Shown here: one piece after another, positions 9,345 through 18,376 of the stretch
How the letters are laid out: the number at the start of each line of letters is the position of its first letter
Position numbering within the stretch: position 1 is the first letter of the stretch
Program-made: the position numbers and the translations under genes
The notes under the pieces: generated by a model
Databases searched by the model: none
What the model saw: the letters and a program-made list of their open reading frames with translations, nothing else
Told to the model about the DNA's origin: nothing
From: Catenovulum sp. 2E275
Lineage (GTDB): Bacteria > Pseudomonadota > Gammaproteobacteria > Enterobacterales > Alteromonadaceae
Direction of reading: 5' to 3'
DNA length: 64,000 nt
Assembly: GCF_025515275.1 (NCBI RefSeq)
Contig: NZ_JAOPFU010000002.1
Coordinates: forward strand, 62,001 to 126,000

Positions 9345-10109
9345 CTAGTGTTTTAGTTCTTTTTGCACGCGTCGCATAGCTCGCTGCAATCGGGTTTCTT
9401 CTTGTCCTAACTGAAGTAATGATTCTTCAATAAAAGACAAATGATGATGCGATGCCGCCCGCGCAGCTTCTGGATCGCGTGCTAAAATCGCAACCATCAA
9501 TGAATTTCTATGTTTATCTAAACTCGGCAAAATTTCGGGCTTCGCCGATAAAATTTCTATATTCTGAGCGATATTCTTTTTAATTAAAACCGCCATGCCC
9601 TGTACTAAATGCACAATCACTAAATTATGTGAAGCTTGTGCGATTTCTAAATAAAATTCATACAAAGCATCCACTTGCTCAGGGATTGTGGATTCTGCTG
9701 TCTTCTGCGTCAACTCAAAACCCTGTTTAATTTGCTTAAAATCAGCTTCGGTTCCGCGCAGCGCCGCATAGTAGGCAGAAATGCCCTCAAGCGCATGACG
9801 AAATTCTAACAGATCAAATTGTGTTTCTGGTTTTGAAGAAATAAGTTGAAACAAAGGATCGGCCAGTGCTTTTTGCAACTGGTTATGAACATAAGTGCCA
9901 CCACCCTGACGACGATAGACTAATCCTTTGGCTTCTAATTTTTGAATTGCTTCACGCAAAGACGGGCGAGACACCTCGAACTTTTTAGCAAGCTCACGCT
10001 CAGGCGGCAACTTTTGCCCCGGCAATAAACTTCCTTCCAAGATCATGGTTTCTAGTTGTTGTAAGATTGCATCAGCCAACTTAGGCTGGCGAACTTTATG
10101 ATAATTCAT
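9345..10109 (-). CDS. pdhR: Pyruvate dehydrogenase complex repressor PdhR (GntR/FadR family)
   Basis: This is a 254-residue regulator. The N-terminal winged helix-turn-helix (about residues 8-75) includes LPPERELAKKFEVSRPSLRE and YRRQGGGTYV. An all-helical FCD effector domain follows (about residues 90-235), with metal-site-type residues in LEFRHALEGISA and ASHHHLSFIEE. In E. coli PdhR represses its own operon and pyruvate relieves it. Here the gene heads pdhR-aceE-aceF-lpd, and a perfect PdhR palindrome lies 19 bases upstream of its ATG, so the same autoregulation is very likely. Confidence 0.96.
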   Translation of the reverse strand: MNYHKVRQPKLADAILQQLETMILEGSLLPGQKLPPERELAKKFEVSRPSLREAIQKLEAKGLVYRRQGGGTYVHNQLQKALADPLFQLISSKPETQFDLLEFRHALEGISAYYAALRGTEADFKQIKQGFELTQKTAESTIPEQVDALYEFYLEIAQASHNLVIVHLVQGMAVLIKKNIAQNIEILSAKPEILPSLDKHRNSLMVAILARDPEAARAASHHHLSFIEESLLQLGQEETRLQRAMRRVQKELKH

Positions 10110-10127
10110 TCACTTCCGTCTTAGGAT

Positions 10128-10144
10128 AATTGGTAATACCAATT
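10128..10144 (-). promoter_or_regulatory. PdhR operator
   Basis: AATTGGT-AAT-ACCAATT is a perfect 7+3+7 palindrome that fits the known PdhR half-site pair (TTGGT-N3-ACCAA). It lies just upstream of pdhR on the minus strand, in the position expected for autorepression of the whole operon. Confidence 0.9.
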
Positions 10145-10196
10145 CACTTGGCGCCATACCTTACCAGAACAGAACGAGAGTGTAAATTAGCTAAAC

Positions 10197-10210
10197 TTGA
10201 TTTATATCAA
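10197..10210 (-). promoter_or_regulatory. FNR/Anr-type binding site upstream of pdhR
   Basis: TTGAT-TTAT-ATCAA matches the FNR/Anr/EtrA consensus TTGAT-N4-ATCAA in all ten defined positions. It lies about 90 bases upstream of the pdhR ATG and contains a possible TATAAA -10 element on the minus strand. FNR-type control of pdh in response to oxygen is known in E. coli; here it is inferred from the site alone. Confidence 0.7.
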
Positions 10211-10340
10211 GTCCTACCAGCTAAAGGTCATAATTATCGTCTCGTATAGCCAAGTTGACTGATTATTAAAAATAAAAATAGCTATAAGTCATTAAATAAA
10301 TAAACCAAATAGTATGATTTATTATCATCAAAAAATGAGC

Positions 10341-11534
10341 TTATGCGTTTGCTTGCAGTCCACGTTCTAGCTCTGCCATCCCTGTTGGTAAATCAATTTT
10401 GCCGCCTAAATCTCGAATTGAACAGCCAAATGCATGTAAAGTTCTAAATAAATGATGCGCTCTACTTTGCTCGCCCATTTGCCCAATACGAACAATATCT
10501 AACCCAAATGAACCTGCTATTTCAACTCGATAACGATTAGAAATATGCTGACATAAGGCTTTTTGGGCAATACCGTTTGGCATGCTAATACCAATAACTG
10601 AGTTTAATCGAGCTTCTTCTGGGACATATAAAGATAAACCTAAAGCTTCAATACCTCTCTGTAGCGCCAGTGAACAGCGTAAATGGCGAGCAAAACGTGA
10701 TTCTAGTGTTTCTTTACAAATAAGCGCTAGAGCTTCATGAATAGCTAAAATACCAGAAACTGGTGCGGTGTAATGGTAAGAACTACGATGCCAAAATTGC
10801 TCGGCTAATTGAGCATCTAAACACCACTGCGCACTTTTAGTTGGACGGCTATGAATACGCTGATAAGCCCGCTCAGAAAAAGCAATTAAAGAAACACCAG
10901 GGATAGAAGATAAACCTTTTTGACCACCTGTGATAACGGCATCAATTTGCCATTCGTCCATTTTCAGAGGCATAGTACTCAAAGTACAAACCGCATCAAC
11001 AATCACATAACAGCCATATTGATGAGCCAGCTGGCTGATTTCTGCTAAATTTTTATTGCAAACCGTATTAGAGGTTTCACCTTGTACTAACGTGATTACC
11101 TGAGGTCTAAAGCGTTCAATAACTTGTTTCACTTCGACCAAATCAGGAATAGAAGCATCGGCTACTTTTAAAGTTTCAACATGCGCACCGACCCGTGATG
11201 CCATTTCAGCCAAGCGACTGCTGAAAAATCCGTTACAGATACTTAATACCCGCGTATCCTGCCAAACCAAATTAGTTACAGCCATTTCCATTGCCGCAGA
11301 CCCCGGCCCGGCAACACCCATAATCCATTTTGACTGGGTTTGAAATACATAACGCGACATTTGCTTAACCTGATCAATTATCTTAGCCATAGTATCGCCA
11401 AGGTGATTAATCACTATAGAGTTTGCCCTTGCTACCTGCTCCGGAATAGGTACAGGCCCCGCGCCCATCATTAATAAAGGTTCTGTAGGTAAAATTTCGT
11501 CTAATGAAATCAATTCGGGCACATCTATTAACAT
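10341..11534 (-). CDS. Class V PLP-dependent aminotransferase (alanine-glyoxylate / serine-pyruvate type)
   Basis: This is a PLP enzyme of about 397 residues. It starts at the ATG at 11534 (MLIDVPELISLDEIL); an in-frame TTG 18 bases upstream is less likely. The N-terminal MMGAGPVPIPEQV loop, the cofactor region IVDAVCTLSTMPL and the Schiff-base lysine in TGGQKGLSSIPGVSL are typical of the alanine-glyoxylate / serine-pyruvate family. The exact donor and acceptor cannot be told from sequence. It stands alone between the pdh regulatory region and metK. A weak AGG lies about 12 bases before the chosen start. Confidence 0.85.
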   Translation of the reverse strand: MLIDVPELISLDEILPTEPLLMMGAGPVPIPEQVARANSIVINHLGDTMAKIIDQVKQMSRYVFQTQSKWIMGVAGPGSAAMEMAVTNLVWQDTRVLSICNGFFSSRLAEMASRVGAHVETLKVADASIPDLVEVKQVIERFRPQVITLVQGETSNTVCNKNLAEISQLAHQYGCYVIVDAVCTLSTMPLKMDEWQIDAVITGGQKGLSSIPGVSLIAFSERAYQRIHSRPTKSAQWCLDAQLAEQFWHRSSYHYTAPVSGILAIHEALALICKETLESRFARHLRCSLALQRGIEALGLSLYVPEEARLNSVIGISMPNGIAQKALCQHISNRYRVEIAGSFGLDIVRIGQMGEQSRAHHLFRTLHAFGCSIRDLGGKIDLPTGMAELERGLQANA

Positions 11535-11708
11535 GGAGTTATATAACCTCAAATAAAGTTAACTGTGGATAAAGGGCAAGAACTAAATAAGATAACAATT
11601 AATTTATCTTACTGTCATTAAGATTTTTACATAATGCAGTGAAAAGTATAAATAAAATGATGCAGCCTGAATTGGCCTTTGAATATAGCTAAAAATCGAT
11701 AAAAACAA

Positions 11709-11732
11709 AAAAAGCCACAAACGTGGCTTTTT
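11709..11732 (-). terminator. Rho-independent terminator of metK
   Basis: AAAAAGCCAC-AAAC-GTGGCTTTTT forms a ten-base-pair hairpin with A/T tracts on both sides. On the minus strand a long run of T follows it. It lies 21 bases beyond the metK stop and may also protect the next gene from read-through. Confidence 0.85.
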
Positions 11733-11753
11733 CAGTAGTGATTAACAATCAGC

Positions 11754-12905
11754 TTATAAACCGGCTGCGGCTTTTAAGTCTGCTGCTTTGTCTGTTTTTT
11801 CCCACGGGAACTCTTCACGACCAAAATGGCCATAAGCTGCGGTAGGTTGGTAAATTGGGCGCTCTAAATCTAACATTTTGATTAAACCATAAGGGCGTAA
11901 ATCAAAATGTTCGCGAACTAATTCAACCAAACGCGCTTCATCAACTTTACCCGTTCCAAAAGTTTCAATACTAATAGACGTTGGCTCGGCAACACCAATT
12001 GCATAAGAAACCTGAATTTCACAGCGCTCCGCTAAACCAGCAGCAACAATGTTTTTAGCAACATAACGGCCTGCATACGCCGCACTACGGTCTACTTTTG
12101 ATGGATCTTTACCAGAGAAAGCACCACCACCGTGACGCGCCATACCACCGTAAGTATCTACAATGATTTTACGACCCGTTAAACCACAGTCACCCATTGG
12201 ACCACCAATGACAAAACGGCCAGTTGGGTTAATAAAATATTGAGTATTAGCAGATAACCACTCAGACGGTAAAACCGGCTTGATAATTTCTTCCATTACC
12301 GCTTCACGTAAGTCGGCAGTTGAAATGCTGTCACAATGCTGAGTTGATAAAACAACGGCATCAATACCAACTGGTTTGCCATTTTCGTAAGCAAAAGTTA
12401 CCTGACTTTTTGCATCTGGACGTAACCAAGGTAAAGTACCATTTTTACGAACTTCAGCCTGACGCTTAACTAAACGATGCGAATAAGTAATTGGCGCTGG
12501 CATTAATACTTCAGTTTCGTTGCTAGCATAACCAAACATTAAACCCTGATCACCTGCACCTTGATCTTCAGGACGAGCACGGTCAACACCTTGGTTAATA
12601 TCTGGTGATTGTTTACCTATGGTATTTAAAATAGCACATGAATCTGCATCAAAACCCATATCTGAATGGGTATAACCAATTTCACGAACGGTTTTACGGG
12701 TTAACTCTTCAATATCAACCCAAGCTGTTGTGGTTACTTCACCACCAACCATCACCATGCCGGTTTTAACATAAGTTTCGCAAGCAACACGAGCATGAGG
12801 ATCTTGCGCTAAAATCGCGTCTAATACTGCGTCAGAAATTTGATCGGCAATTTTATCCGGATGACCTTCTGAAACTGACTCAGAAGTGAATACATGTTTA
12901 GCCAT
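11754..12905 (-). CDS. metK: S-adenosylmethionine synthase
   Basis: This 383-residue enzyme makes SAM from methionine and ATP. The start is the ATG at 12905, giving [20 protein letters not shown], with a clear AGGAG eight bases before it. A TTG-started extension upstream would run through that ribosome-binding site and is rejected. ATP and metal-binding segments are visible: GHPDKIAD at the N-terminus, [12 protein letters not shown] near residue 118, and [19 protein letters not shown] in the second half. Its length equals that of the E. coli enzyme. Upstream MetJ boxes indicate methionine-dependent repression. Confidence 0.97.
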   Translation of the reverse strand: MAKHVFTSESVSEGHPDKIADQISDAVLDAILAQDPHARVACETYVKTGMVMVGGEVTTTAWVDIEELTRKTVREIGYTHSDMGFDADSCAILNTIGKQSPDINQGVDRARPEDQGAGDQGLMFGYASNETEVLMPAPITYSHRLVKRQAEVRKNGTLPWLRPDAKSQVTFAYENGKPVGIDAVVLSTQHCDSISTADLREAVMEEIIKPVLPSEWLSANTQYFINPTGRFVIGGPMGDCGLTGRKIIVDTYGGMARHGGGAFSGKDPSKVDRSAAYAGRYVAKNIVAAGLAERCEIQVSYAIGVAEPTSISIETFGTGKVDEARLVELVREHFDLRPYGLIKMLDLERPIYQPTAAYGHFGREEFPWEKTDKAADLKAAAGL

Positions 12906-13032
12906 GAGTATGACTCCTATCAATACAAAAATATAAGTTCAATCTCATTTCAACCAAATACAAAGCGTATTCAAACCGATTACGAAGTCCTACAACATTT
13001 AGGTTGCATTTGCTTAGGTTGAGATTTTCATG

Positions 13033-13060
13033 TTTCGTCTTGGCAAACCAAGATGCGAAA
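13033..13060 (-). other. Stable hairpin in the metK 5' untranslated region
   Basis: The sequence folds as TTTCG-TCTTGG-CAAA-CCAAGA-TG-CGAAA: an eleven-pair stem with a two-base bulge and a four-base loop. It lies between the proposed -10 element and the metK start, near the 5' end of a leader of about 160 bases. It could stabilise the transcript or be part of a regulatory leader. It does not match a SAM riboswitch class that I know. Confidence 0.5.
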
Positions 13061-13069
13061 TTGCCGCTA

Positions 13070-13097
13070 AGTGTAGTGATTATTTATTTTTTTGCAA
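13070..13097 (-). promoter_or_regulatory. Proposed sigma-70 promoter of metK
   Basis: On the minus strand TTGCAA (13097-13092) and TACACT (13075-13070) are separated by 16 bases. The -35 element overlaps the end of the MetJ box array, the arrangement expected for MetJ repression. Confidence 0.5.
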
Positions 13098-13125
13098 GTC
13101 TTTACGTCTAGACGTCTAAACATCC
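13094..13125 (-). promoter_or_regulatory. Tandem MetJ boxes upstream of metK
   Basis: Four contiguous octamers in phase resemble the MetJ consensus AGACGTCT: GCAAGTCT (5/8), TTACGTCT (6/8), AGACGTCT (8/8, 13110-13117) and AAACATCC (5/8). MetJ binds such tandem arrays cooperatively with SAM as co-repressor. The array sits at the putative metK promoter. Confidence 0.85.
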
Positions 13126-13196
13126 AAAATAAGAGATAGAAAGTGAGAAGTAAAGAATAGCCTTTAGGCAAATTTCCTCTGGCTGGAAGAAGCTTA

Positions 13197-13742
13197 TTAT
13201 TGCAAAAGGTTCAGCTGTTCAAGCGTTAATTTACCGGCTAAATAAGCCTCTAGTTCAGTTATCTGAACTAAAAATAGTTTATTTAAACTGGCAGCATCAC
13301 CACGCATATATTTGTTTTTAAGTTTGACTTTTCTATGATACTTACGTTCAAGTAATTGAATATTTTTATCTTTTTTTAGTACCAACTGATACTTATAACT
13401 CGTTTTTACCGGCTTTTGCGCTCTGCTTCTGGGGGTTGCACCTAACTTGAGGGCCCATGCTTTCCATATTTTTCCGTGTCCACGCTCGCCCTGCATAAAT
13501 GCCAGCGCATGAGCAAATTCATGTTTAAGCGTATCAATTTGAACATCCAGCGGGTTTTGAGCCAATACAGGCAAAGAAATAGCGATTTGTCGTTTTTTGT
13601 AATTACAGCTTCCTAATACGGATTTGGTGTTAGTAAATTTAAGCTGATAATCGGCTAACTGCGGAAAATGCGACTGATAACTTTGTTTAATTTCAGCAAA
13701 AAGTTGCCGAATTTGTTGCTGTTTATCAATCAAGTCCATCAT
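13197..13742 (-). CDS. sprT: SprT-family putative zinc metalloprotease
   Basis: This 181-residue protein has the SprT/Spartan-type catalytic motif HEFAH (H74, E75, H78) and a third histidine H89 in GERGHGKIW. Proteins of the SprT-like superfamily include the DNA-protein crosslink protease Spartan; the bacterial role is unsettled. The C-terminal region lacks the cysteine zinc ribbon present in E. coli SprT and is Lys-rich instead, so the second zinc site has been lost. The start may be the first or second of two adjacent ATG codons. It is separated from the SapC gene by a terminator. Confidence 0.85.
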   Translation of the reverse strand: MMDLIDKQQQIRQLFAEIKQSYQSHFPQLADYQLKFTNTKSVLGSCNYKKRQIAISLPVLAQNPLDVQIDTLKHEFAHALAFMQGERGHGKIWKAWALKLGATPRSRAQKPVKTSYKYQLVLKKDKNIQLLERKYHRKVKLKNKYMRGDAASLNKLFLVQITELEAYLAGKLTLEQLNLLQ

Positions 13743-13782
13743 TAAATATCTGCGGCAGTTTCAAAAATAAAAGAAGTAAAAC

Positions 13783-13816
13783 AAAAAAGAGCCTGATTTT
13801 CATCAGACTCTTTTTT
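13783..13816. terminator. Rho-independent terminator after the SapC-family gene
   Basis: AAAAAAGAG-c-CTGAT-TTTC-ATCAG-a-CTCTTTTTT forms a hairpin with one mismatch. It is flanked by A and T runs, so it can act on both strands. It follows the SapC-family stop at 13841 in the direction of transcription. Confidence 0.83.
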
Positions 13817-13840
13817 ATAAAAGGGTCATTCCAGCTTATA

Positions 13841-14563
13841 TTAAGCGGCTGCGCTTGTAGATTGCTGTTGCAGACGGAATAAAGTATCCATTTGCTGCAT
13901 TGAGGTTAAAATGGCATAGCATACGCCTAAATAACCACGCTTGCGCATTTCTAAAAAGTCTTCGTCAGCTAACTGGTTGAATTTTTCTTCGTCAAACGCA
14001 AAGAAACTACCAATATTAACGCGCTCACCATCAGCTTTAGTATAACCAACTGTTCTTGGTACCAATAACTCTTTTTCAGAGATATATTTAACAAATGAAC
14101 GACTTGACGCTTCACGCTCAAGGAAAGAGTTCATAAACTCTTTAACTTGCTCAATAATTTTACCTTCGCTGCCATCTTCGTTAAATAAAGGCTCACCATC
14201 GTCTTTATTAAACATTTCAGCATCTTCATCTAAACATACAACCATATTTTCTTGGTTACCGTTTACCGATGCAGCAGCAAAAGGATAACGACGAATAGCA
14301 GCTGGCACATAAGTCGCTGACCAACGGCCATCTTGAATAATTAAGTTTTCATCTTTTTTCAAACCTAATAAAGCAAGTGGATGATACTCACCTGTTTCGT
14401 CATTTTTATGGAAAATGATTGGGAAGCTTGAAGATGCTTGCGGAAACTCATGCGCTAATAAAGGTGCAACGTGAACGTTTTTAGCAAAATTATAGTTTGG
14501 TGCGCGCTTTAACTTTAAGTCTTTATGTGTGCTTGAGTTAATTGGAACCAATTTTTTGAACAT
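13841..14563 (-). CDS. SapC family protein
   Basis: This 240-residue soluble protein begins MFKKLVPINSSTHKDLKLKR and carries the conserved blocks of the SapC family (PLLAHEFPQASSSFPIIF, GRWSATYVPAAIRRYPF, then NEDGSEGKIIEQVKEF). The name comes from Campylobacter S-layer work, but in gammaproteobacteria the family has no settled function. Members are often seen near TonB receptors or tryptophan halogenase genes; no such neighbour is present here. It stands alone with its own terminator. Confidence 0.8.
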   Translation of the reverse strand: MFKKLVPINSSTHKDLKLKRAPNYNFAKNVHVAPLLAHEFPQASSSFPIIFHKNDETGEYHPLALLGLKKDENLIIQDGRWSATYVPAAIRRYPFAAASVNGNQENMVVCLDEDAEMFNKDDGEPLFNEDGSEGKIIEQVKEFMNSFLEREASSRSFVKYISEKELLVPRTVGYTKADGERVNIGSFFAFDEEKFNQLADEDFLEMRKRGYLGVCYAILTSMQQMDTLFRLQQQSTSAAA

Positions 14564-14868
14564 TTGGGTTCTCCGATATTAATTATATTCTGTCTATGAT
14601 TGTCTTATTTCAAGCTCATTACTTTGAAATCAGCTTGGAAGTAGATCCAAGATATGCATTGCGAGAAACAAATCAAGTATAAATTAAATAAAAAGTAAAA
14701 TTAACGTAAAACCTTGTTCACTTTTCAATCAAACCGTACAAATTAAGCTCAATTTTAACATTTCGCCGGCTTTTGTTTTTTACAAATCGCAACAAGGTTT
14801 AGCAATTGGCTCGGCAATGTTAGAATAAAATACGTTTCATTTGGTATGTTTAATTAACGATAATAACT
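14564..14868. other. Divergent intergenic region between the SapC-family gene and rlmA
   Basis: These 305 AT-rich bases should hold the promoters of two divergent genes. The only structure I see is a small inverted repeat CTTGGA-N6-TCCAAG at 14634-14651. No small reading frame or RNA gene was recognised. Confidence 0.5.
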
Positions 14869-15720
14869 GTGATAAATTCGACTCATTTACTTATTTGCCC
14901 GCTTGATGCCACGCCATTAACTAAAAATGATAATAGCTGGCAGTGTCTGCATAACCATCAATTTGATATTGCCCGTCAGGGATATGTCAATTTATTACCG
15001 GTACAAAATAAAAGATCAAAATCTCCCGGCGATACCAAAGAAATGGTCAATGCCAGACGAGATTATTTAGCCACTCAAGCCTATCAACCAATCAGCGATA
15101 AGCTAAATGAATTAATTATTGAAAGCTTTCCATACAAAACTAATCTGAGTATTTTAGATGCAGGCTGTGGCGAAGGTTATTATTTAGCTCGCTTAAATAA
15201 GGCTTTAACCCACCAGCATAAAACTGCTCAATTATATGGTTTGGATATCGCTAAATTTGCGATACAGGCCGCGGCTAAAACGGATAAAAATAGTTTTTAT
15301 TTAGTCGCCTCAAACCGCGCAATTCCGCTGGCAGATGCTAGTTTGGATAGTATTTATTGTGCTTTTGGTTTTCCGGTGTTTGAAGAATTTGCCAAAAAGT
15401 TAACCCATGACGGCCAGTTAATTTTGGTTGAAAGCGGCGCAGATCATTTAATTGAGTTGCGAAAATTAATTTACCCAAGCATTAAGCCATATCAGGTTAA
15501 TCCTTATCCGCAGGCTGAAATCAGCGGTTTTAAACCAAGCAAACAAGATAATGTAAAATACCAAATCACTTTAGATAAGTCAGCACTTGCTAACCTTTTA
15601 TTAATGACCCCACATATTCATAAAGCCAGCAAAGAAAAACAACAAGCGTTAGCACAATTAGACCAACTGACGCTGACCATTGATGTAAATTACCGAGTAT
15701 TTGAATTAGCTCATGTATAA
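14869..15720 (+). CDS. rlmA: 23S rRNA (guanine-N1)-methyltransferase RlmA type
   Basis: This 283-residue SAM-dependent methyltransferase modifies a guanine of 23S rRNA helix 35 (G745 in E. coli). An N-terminal zinc-finger-like segment (LICPLDATPL, then CLHNHQFDIARQGYVNLL) is followed by the SAM-binding motif ILDAGCGEGYYL near residue 96. The usual second zinc cysteine (CPLC in E. coli) is Asp here (CPLD), so the finger is altered. The start codon is GTG; no better start was found. mutH follows after 53 bases on the same strand. Confidence 0.9.
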   Translation: MINSTHLLICPLDATPLTKNDNSWQCLHNHQFDIARQGYVNLLPVQNKRSKSPGDTKEMVNARRDYLATQAYQPISDKLNELIIESFPYKTNLSILDAGCGEGYYLARLNKALTHQHKTAQLYGLDIAKFAIQAAAKTDKNSFYLVASNRAIPLADASLDSIYCAFGFPVFEEFAKKLTHDGQLILVESGADHLIELRKLIYPSIKPYQVNPYPQAEISGFKPSKQDNVKYQITLDKSALANLLLMTPHIHKASKEKQQALAQLDQLTLTIDVNYRVFELAHV

Positions 15721-15773
15721 AAGCACTCATGTTTGAAGTCACTGATAATCAAAATAACCAAAGCTAAAAAATC

Positions 15774-16445
15774 ATGAAATTAGAAGCCGCCAGCGCACCA
15801 CAAAGCGAAGCTGAATTACTTAACCGGGCAATGCAAATTGCCGGGCTTAATCTTGCTCAATTAGCACAAATGGCTGGTGTTAGCGTGCCGGATAATTTAC
15901 TGCGAGATAAAGGCTGGAGTGGCCAACTATTAGAATGGCATTTAGGTGCAACCGCTGGCTCTAAACCTGTACCGGACTTTGAATTATTAGGTATAGAGCT
16001 AAAAACCATTCCGGTTGACCGCAACGGGCAACCACTAGAAACCACTTATGTATGTGTTGCACCACTAACAGATTGCTCAGGTCAAATCTGGCAGGCCAGT
16101 CCGGTTAGAGTCAAATTAAATCGGGTATTGTGGATACCCATTTTAGCCGAGCGTGATATTCCGGTTGCGCAGCGAATTATTGGTTATCCGATTATCTGGT
16201 CGCCAACCCCCGAGCAAGATCAGGCACTGCAAGCTGATTGGGAAGAGTTAATGGATATGATAGTGCTAGGCAAAGTGAACCAAATTACCGCACGCACAGG
16301 GGAATACTTACAAATTAGACCCAAAGCCGCTAATAGTCGGGTTAAAACCTCTGGCATTGGTCAGTTTGGCGAGCCTATCGAAACTCTGCCAAGAGGGTTT
16401 TATTTGAAAAAAAGCTTCACCCGCCAAATTTTGGCGATGATTTAG
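15774..16445 (+). CDS. mutH: DNA mismatch repair endonuclease MutH
   Basis: This 223-residue endonuclease nicks the unmethylated strand at hemimethylated GATC sites in mismatch repair. The catalytic triad of the type II restriction-like fold is visible as D68, E75 and K77 in [14 protein letters not shown]. The N-terminal [17 protein letters not shown] and the middle [14 protein letters not shown] are also typical. Its length matches that of the E. coli protein. MutH implies that the organism has Dam methylation. It lies just downstream of rlmA. Confidence 0.95.
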   Translation: MKLEAASAPQSEAELLNRAMQIAGLNLAQLAQMAGVSVPDNLLRDKGWSGQLLEWHLGATAGSKPVPDFELLGIELKTIPVDRNGQPLETTYVCVAPLTDCSGQIWQASPVRVKLNRVLWIPILAERDIPVAQRIIGYPIIWSPTPEQDQALQADWEELMDMIVLGKVNQITARTGEYLQIRPKAANSRVKTSGIGQFGEPIETLPRGFYLKKSFTRQILAMI

Positions 16446-16483
16446 CTCTATCCGGTGGCTCGAATATATTCGCGATTTTTAAC

Positions 16484-17659
16484 TTAATCTTGCTGAACTA
16501 ATCTTAAATTCAAACGGATTAAACTGAGTTTGGTTAACTCTTTTATTTCAGTCGCGGTTAATTTATTTTCTTTAAAAAATATTTTAGCCTCATGTTTGGC
16601 GATTAAACCGTGACGCTGAAGCACTTTATATCTGGCGTAACAAATCCCTTTTTTCAAAATCTCGGCCATTTCACTATTTGCACGGGCATAACTATCACTA
16701 TGATCAGGCTTACCCGATAAATAAATTGCTAATGGCTGAGCTAAATTTAAACGCTTTAAATTAAATTTTTCTAATAACTTTAAACTTAATGGTGCTGAAT
16801 GAGTTAATAATAAATCCCGCAGTGTTTCAGGTTTGGGTTCTAAATCGACCAAGGCATCATGCAGATCTTTTTTACGCATATCACGTGCAGCTTTTAGCTG
16901 TTGTTTCCATTCTAAGTCAAAGGTACGCAAGTAGAGCCTAACAATCGCGGATTTACCTAAGTCGTGAAATACACCTAACGCAAAAGCAATGCTGGGATCT
17001 TGATCATTAAGCTGCGCTAATCTGCGACAGGCGATCCCTGTACCCAAGGCGGATTCCCATAATTTACGCTTCATTAATCTAAAAGGTTCTGTGCTATGTG
17101 GTAGCCATTTTCTCAGGGCAAAACTGGGTACAACCAATTTTAAATTATCAATCCCGATATAACCCAATGCGGTTTTACATCTATCTACTCTAATTGGTTT
17201 TTTGCCATCTTCCTGCTTGCGGTAAATCGGTAAATTAACAAATTTAATCATATCCTGAGTCAACCAAGGCATACTGGATACCAAAGGTTCGACCCGACCG
17301 ATTGAGGCGGCACGCACAGTTAAAATATCTAAGATCGCGGGGACTGCATCCTGAATTTGCAGAACATCCTGATAAATTAAATCCATATCATCAAGCTGAG
17401 TCAATACCATTTCAGATACTTTTTTATTCAATTCAATCGATTGCTGCGCCTGATTTGCTTGCTTATGTTTGGCTTTATCTATCCGCTCTGATTTAGCCTG
17501 CTGCTCAATGTCTAACAATTGACGCTGCTGAACTTGCTCTTCGCCTAACAAGTCTAACTCGTCTAAACCAAGTCCGTTGTGTGAGCGCGCAAAATCATAA
17601 CTAATTAATAAGTCATGAAATCGAGTATGTAATAAATCAGAATAACTTTGGCCGGACAT
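16484..17659 (-). CDS. HDOD domain protein
   Basis: This is a 391-residue protein. The N-terminal third is charged and helical (about residues 45-90, rich in Gln/Lys, possibly coiled coil). The HDOD region follows (about residues 105-330), with MVLTQLDDM before it, ALGYIGIDNLKLVVPSFALR and ALGVFHDLGKSAIVRLYLR within it. HDOD proteins resemble HD phosphohydrolases but generally lack the full metal site and act in signalling. No output domain is attached. It is convergent with mutH, with 38 bases between the stops. The function is unassigned. Confidence 0.78.
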   Translation of the reverse strand: MSGQSYSDLLHTRFHDLLISYDFARSHNGLGLDELDLLGEEQVQQRQLLDIEQQAKSERIDKAKHKQANQAQQSIELNKKVSEMVLTQLDDMDLIYQDVLQIQDAVPAILDILTVRAASIGRVEPLVSSMPWLTQDMIKFVNLPIYRKQEDGKKPIRVDRCKTALGYIGIDNLKLVVPSFALRKWLPHSTEPFRLMKRKLWESALGTGIACRRLAQLNDQDPSIAFALGVFHDLGKSAIVRLYLRTFDLEWKQQLKAARDMRKKDLHDALVDLEPKPETLRDLLLTHSAPLSLKLLEKFNLKRLNLAQPLAIYLSGKPDHSDSYARANSEMAEILKKGICYARYKVLQRHGLIAKHEAKIFFKENKLTATEIKELTKLSLIRLNLRLVQQD

Positions 17660-17719
17660 TCACTACCACTAAAATAAACAGGCTCGGATTTTGTTAATCG
17701 GATAAGCCTAGCAAAAAAA

Positions 17720-18292
17720 TTAAGCGTTTAAAAAATTTCTTAAAATTTGATGTCCGTATTCCGACATAACAGATTCTGGATGAAACTGTACGCCAAATAC
17801 CGGATATTGAATGTGCTCGATTCCCATAATCACTTTGCCGTTAATTTCATCTACCCAAGCGGTAGGTTTTAAAAAGCTGGGTAAAGTCCCCTCTTTAACC
17901 ATTAACGAGTGATAACGGGTAACTAAAAAGTCGCGTTCAATACCTTTAAATAATCCTTGACCATTATGCTCAACCAAAGAGGTTTTGCCATGCATAACCT
18001 TATAAGCTTTAACAACTTGCGCACCAAAAACTTGAGCAATGCACTGATGTCCCAAACAAACCCCTAAAATAGGGTATTTGCCGGTAAAATGTTTAATGAC
18101 GTCTAAACTAATCCCGGATTCATTAGGTGTACAAGGGCCGGGAGAAATACAAATGTGAGTCGGATTTAATTGCTCTATCTGCTCGATACTGATCGCATCA
18201 TTACGAACAACTTTTACTTCAATTTCAAGCTCTTGAAAATAATGAGCCAGATTATAAGTAAAAGAATCATAATTATCGATTAACAGCAGCAT
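17720..18292 (-). CDS. pabA: Aminodeoxychorismate/anthranilate synthase component II (glutamine amidotransferase)
   Basis: This 190-residue class I glutamine amidotransferase supplies ammonia for 4-amino-4-deoxychorismate (folate) and possibly anthranilate synthesis. The start chosen is ATG at 18292 ([19 protein letters not shown]), with GGGA seven bases before it. An upstream ATG adding six residues has no ribosome-binding site. The nucleophile is C79 in GVCLGHQ, with H171 and E173 in FHPES completing the triad. It stands alone rather than next to trpE, which favours PabA, although dual-use proteins look the same. Confidence 0.88.
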   Translation of the reverse strand: MLLLIDNYDSFTYNLAHYFQELEIEVKVVRNDAISIEQIEQLNPTHICISPGPCTPNESGISLDVIKHFTGKYPILGVCLGHQCIAQVFGAQVVKAYKVMHGKTSLVEHNGQGLFKGIERDFLVTRYHSLMVKEGTLPSFLKPTAWVDEINGKVIMGIEHIQYPVFGVQFHPESVMSEYGHQILRNFLNA

Positions 18293-18376
18293 ATTAATAT
18301 CCCGTCGCATTAAAGTTTAACGCGGGCATTATAACCAAACTATGATGTAACTGTTGTAGTATTTTTGTAATTAACG

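Noticed and set aside
11535-11552. TTG-started extension of the class V aminotransferase
   Set aside because: The extension has no upstream ribosome-binding site, and the ATG at 11534 gives the usual family N-terminus.
12906-13069. SAM riboswitch in the metK leader
   Set aside because: No core of a known SAM riboswitch class was recognised, and MetJ boxes already account for control. The hairpin is reported separately.
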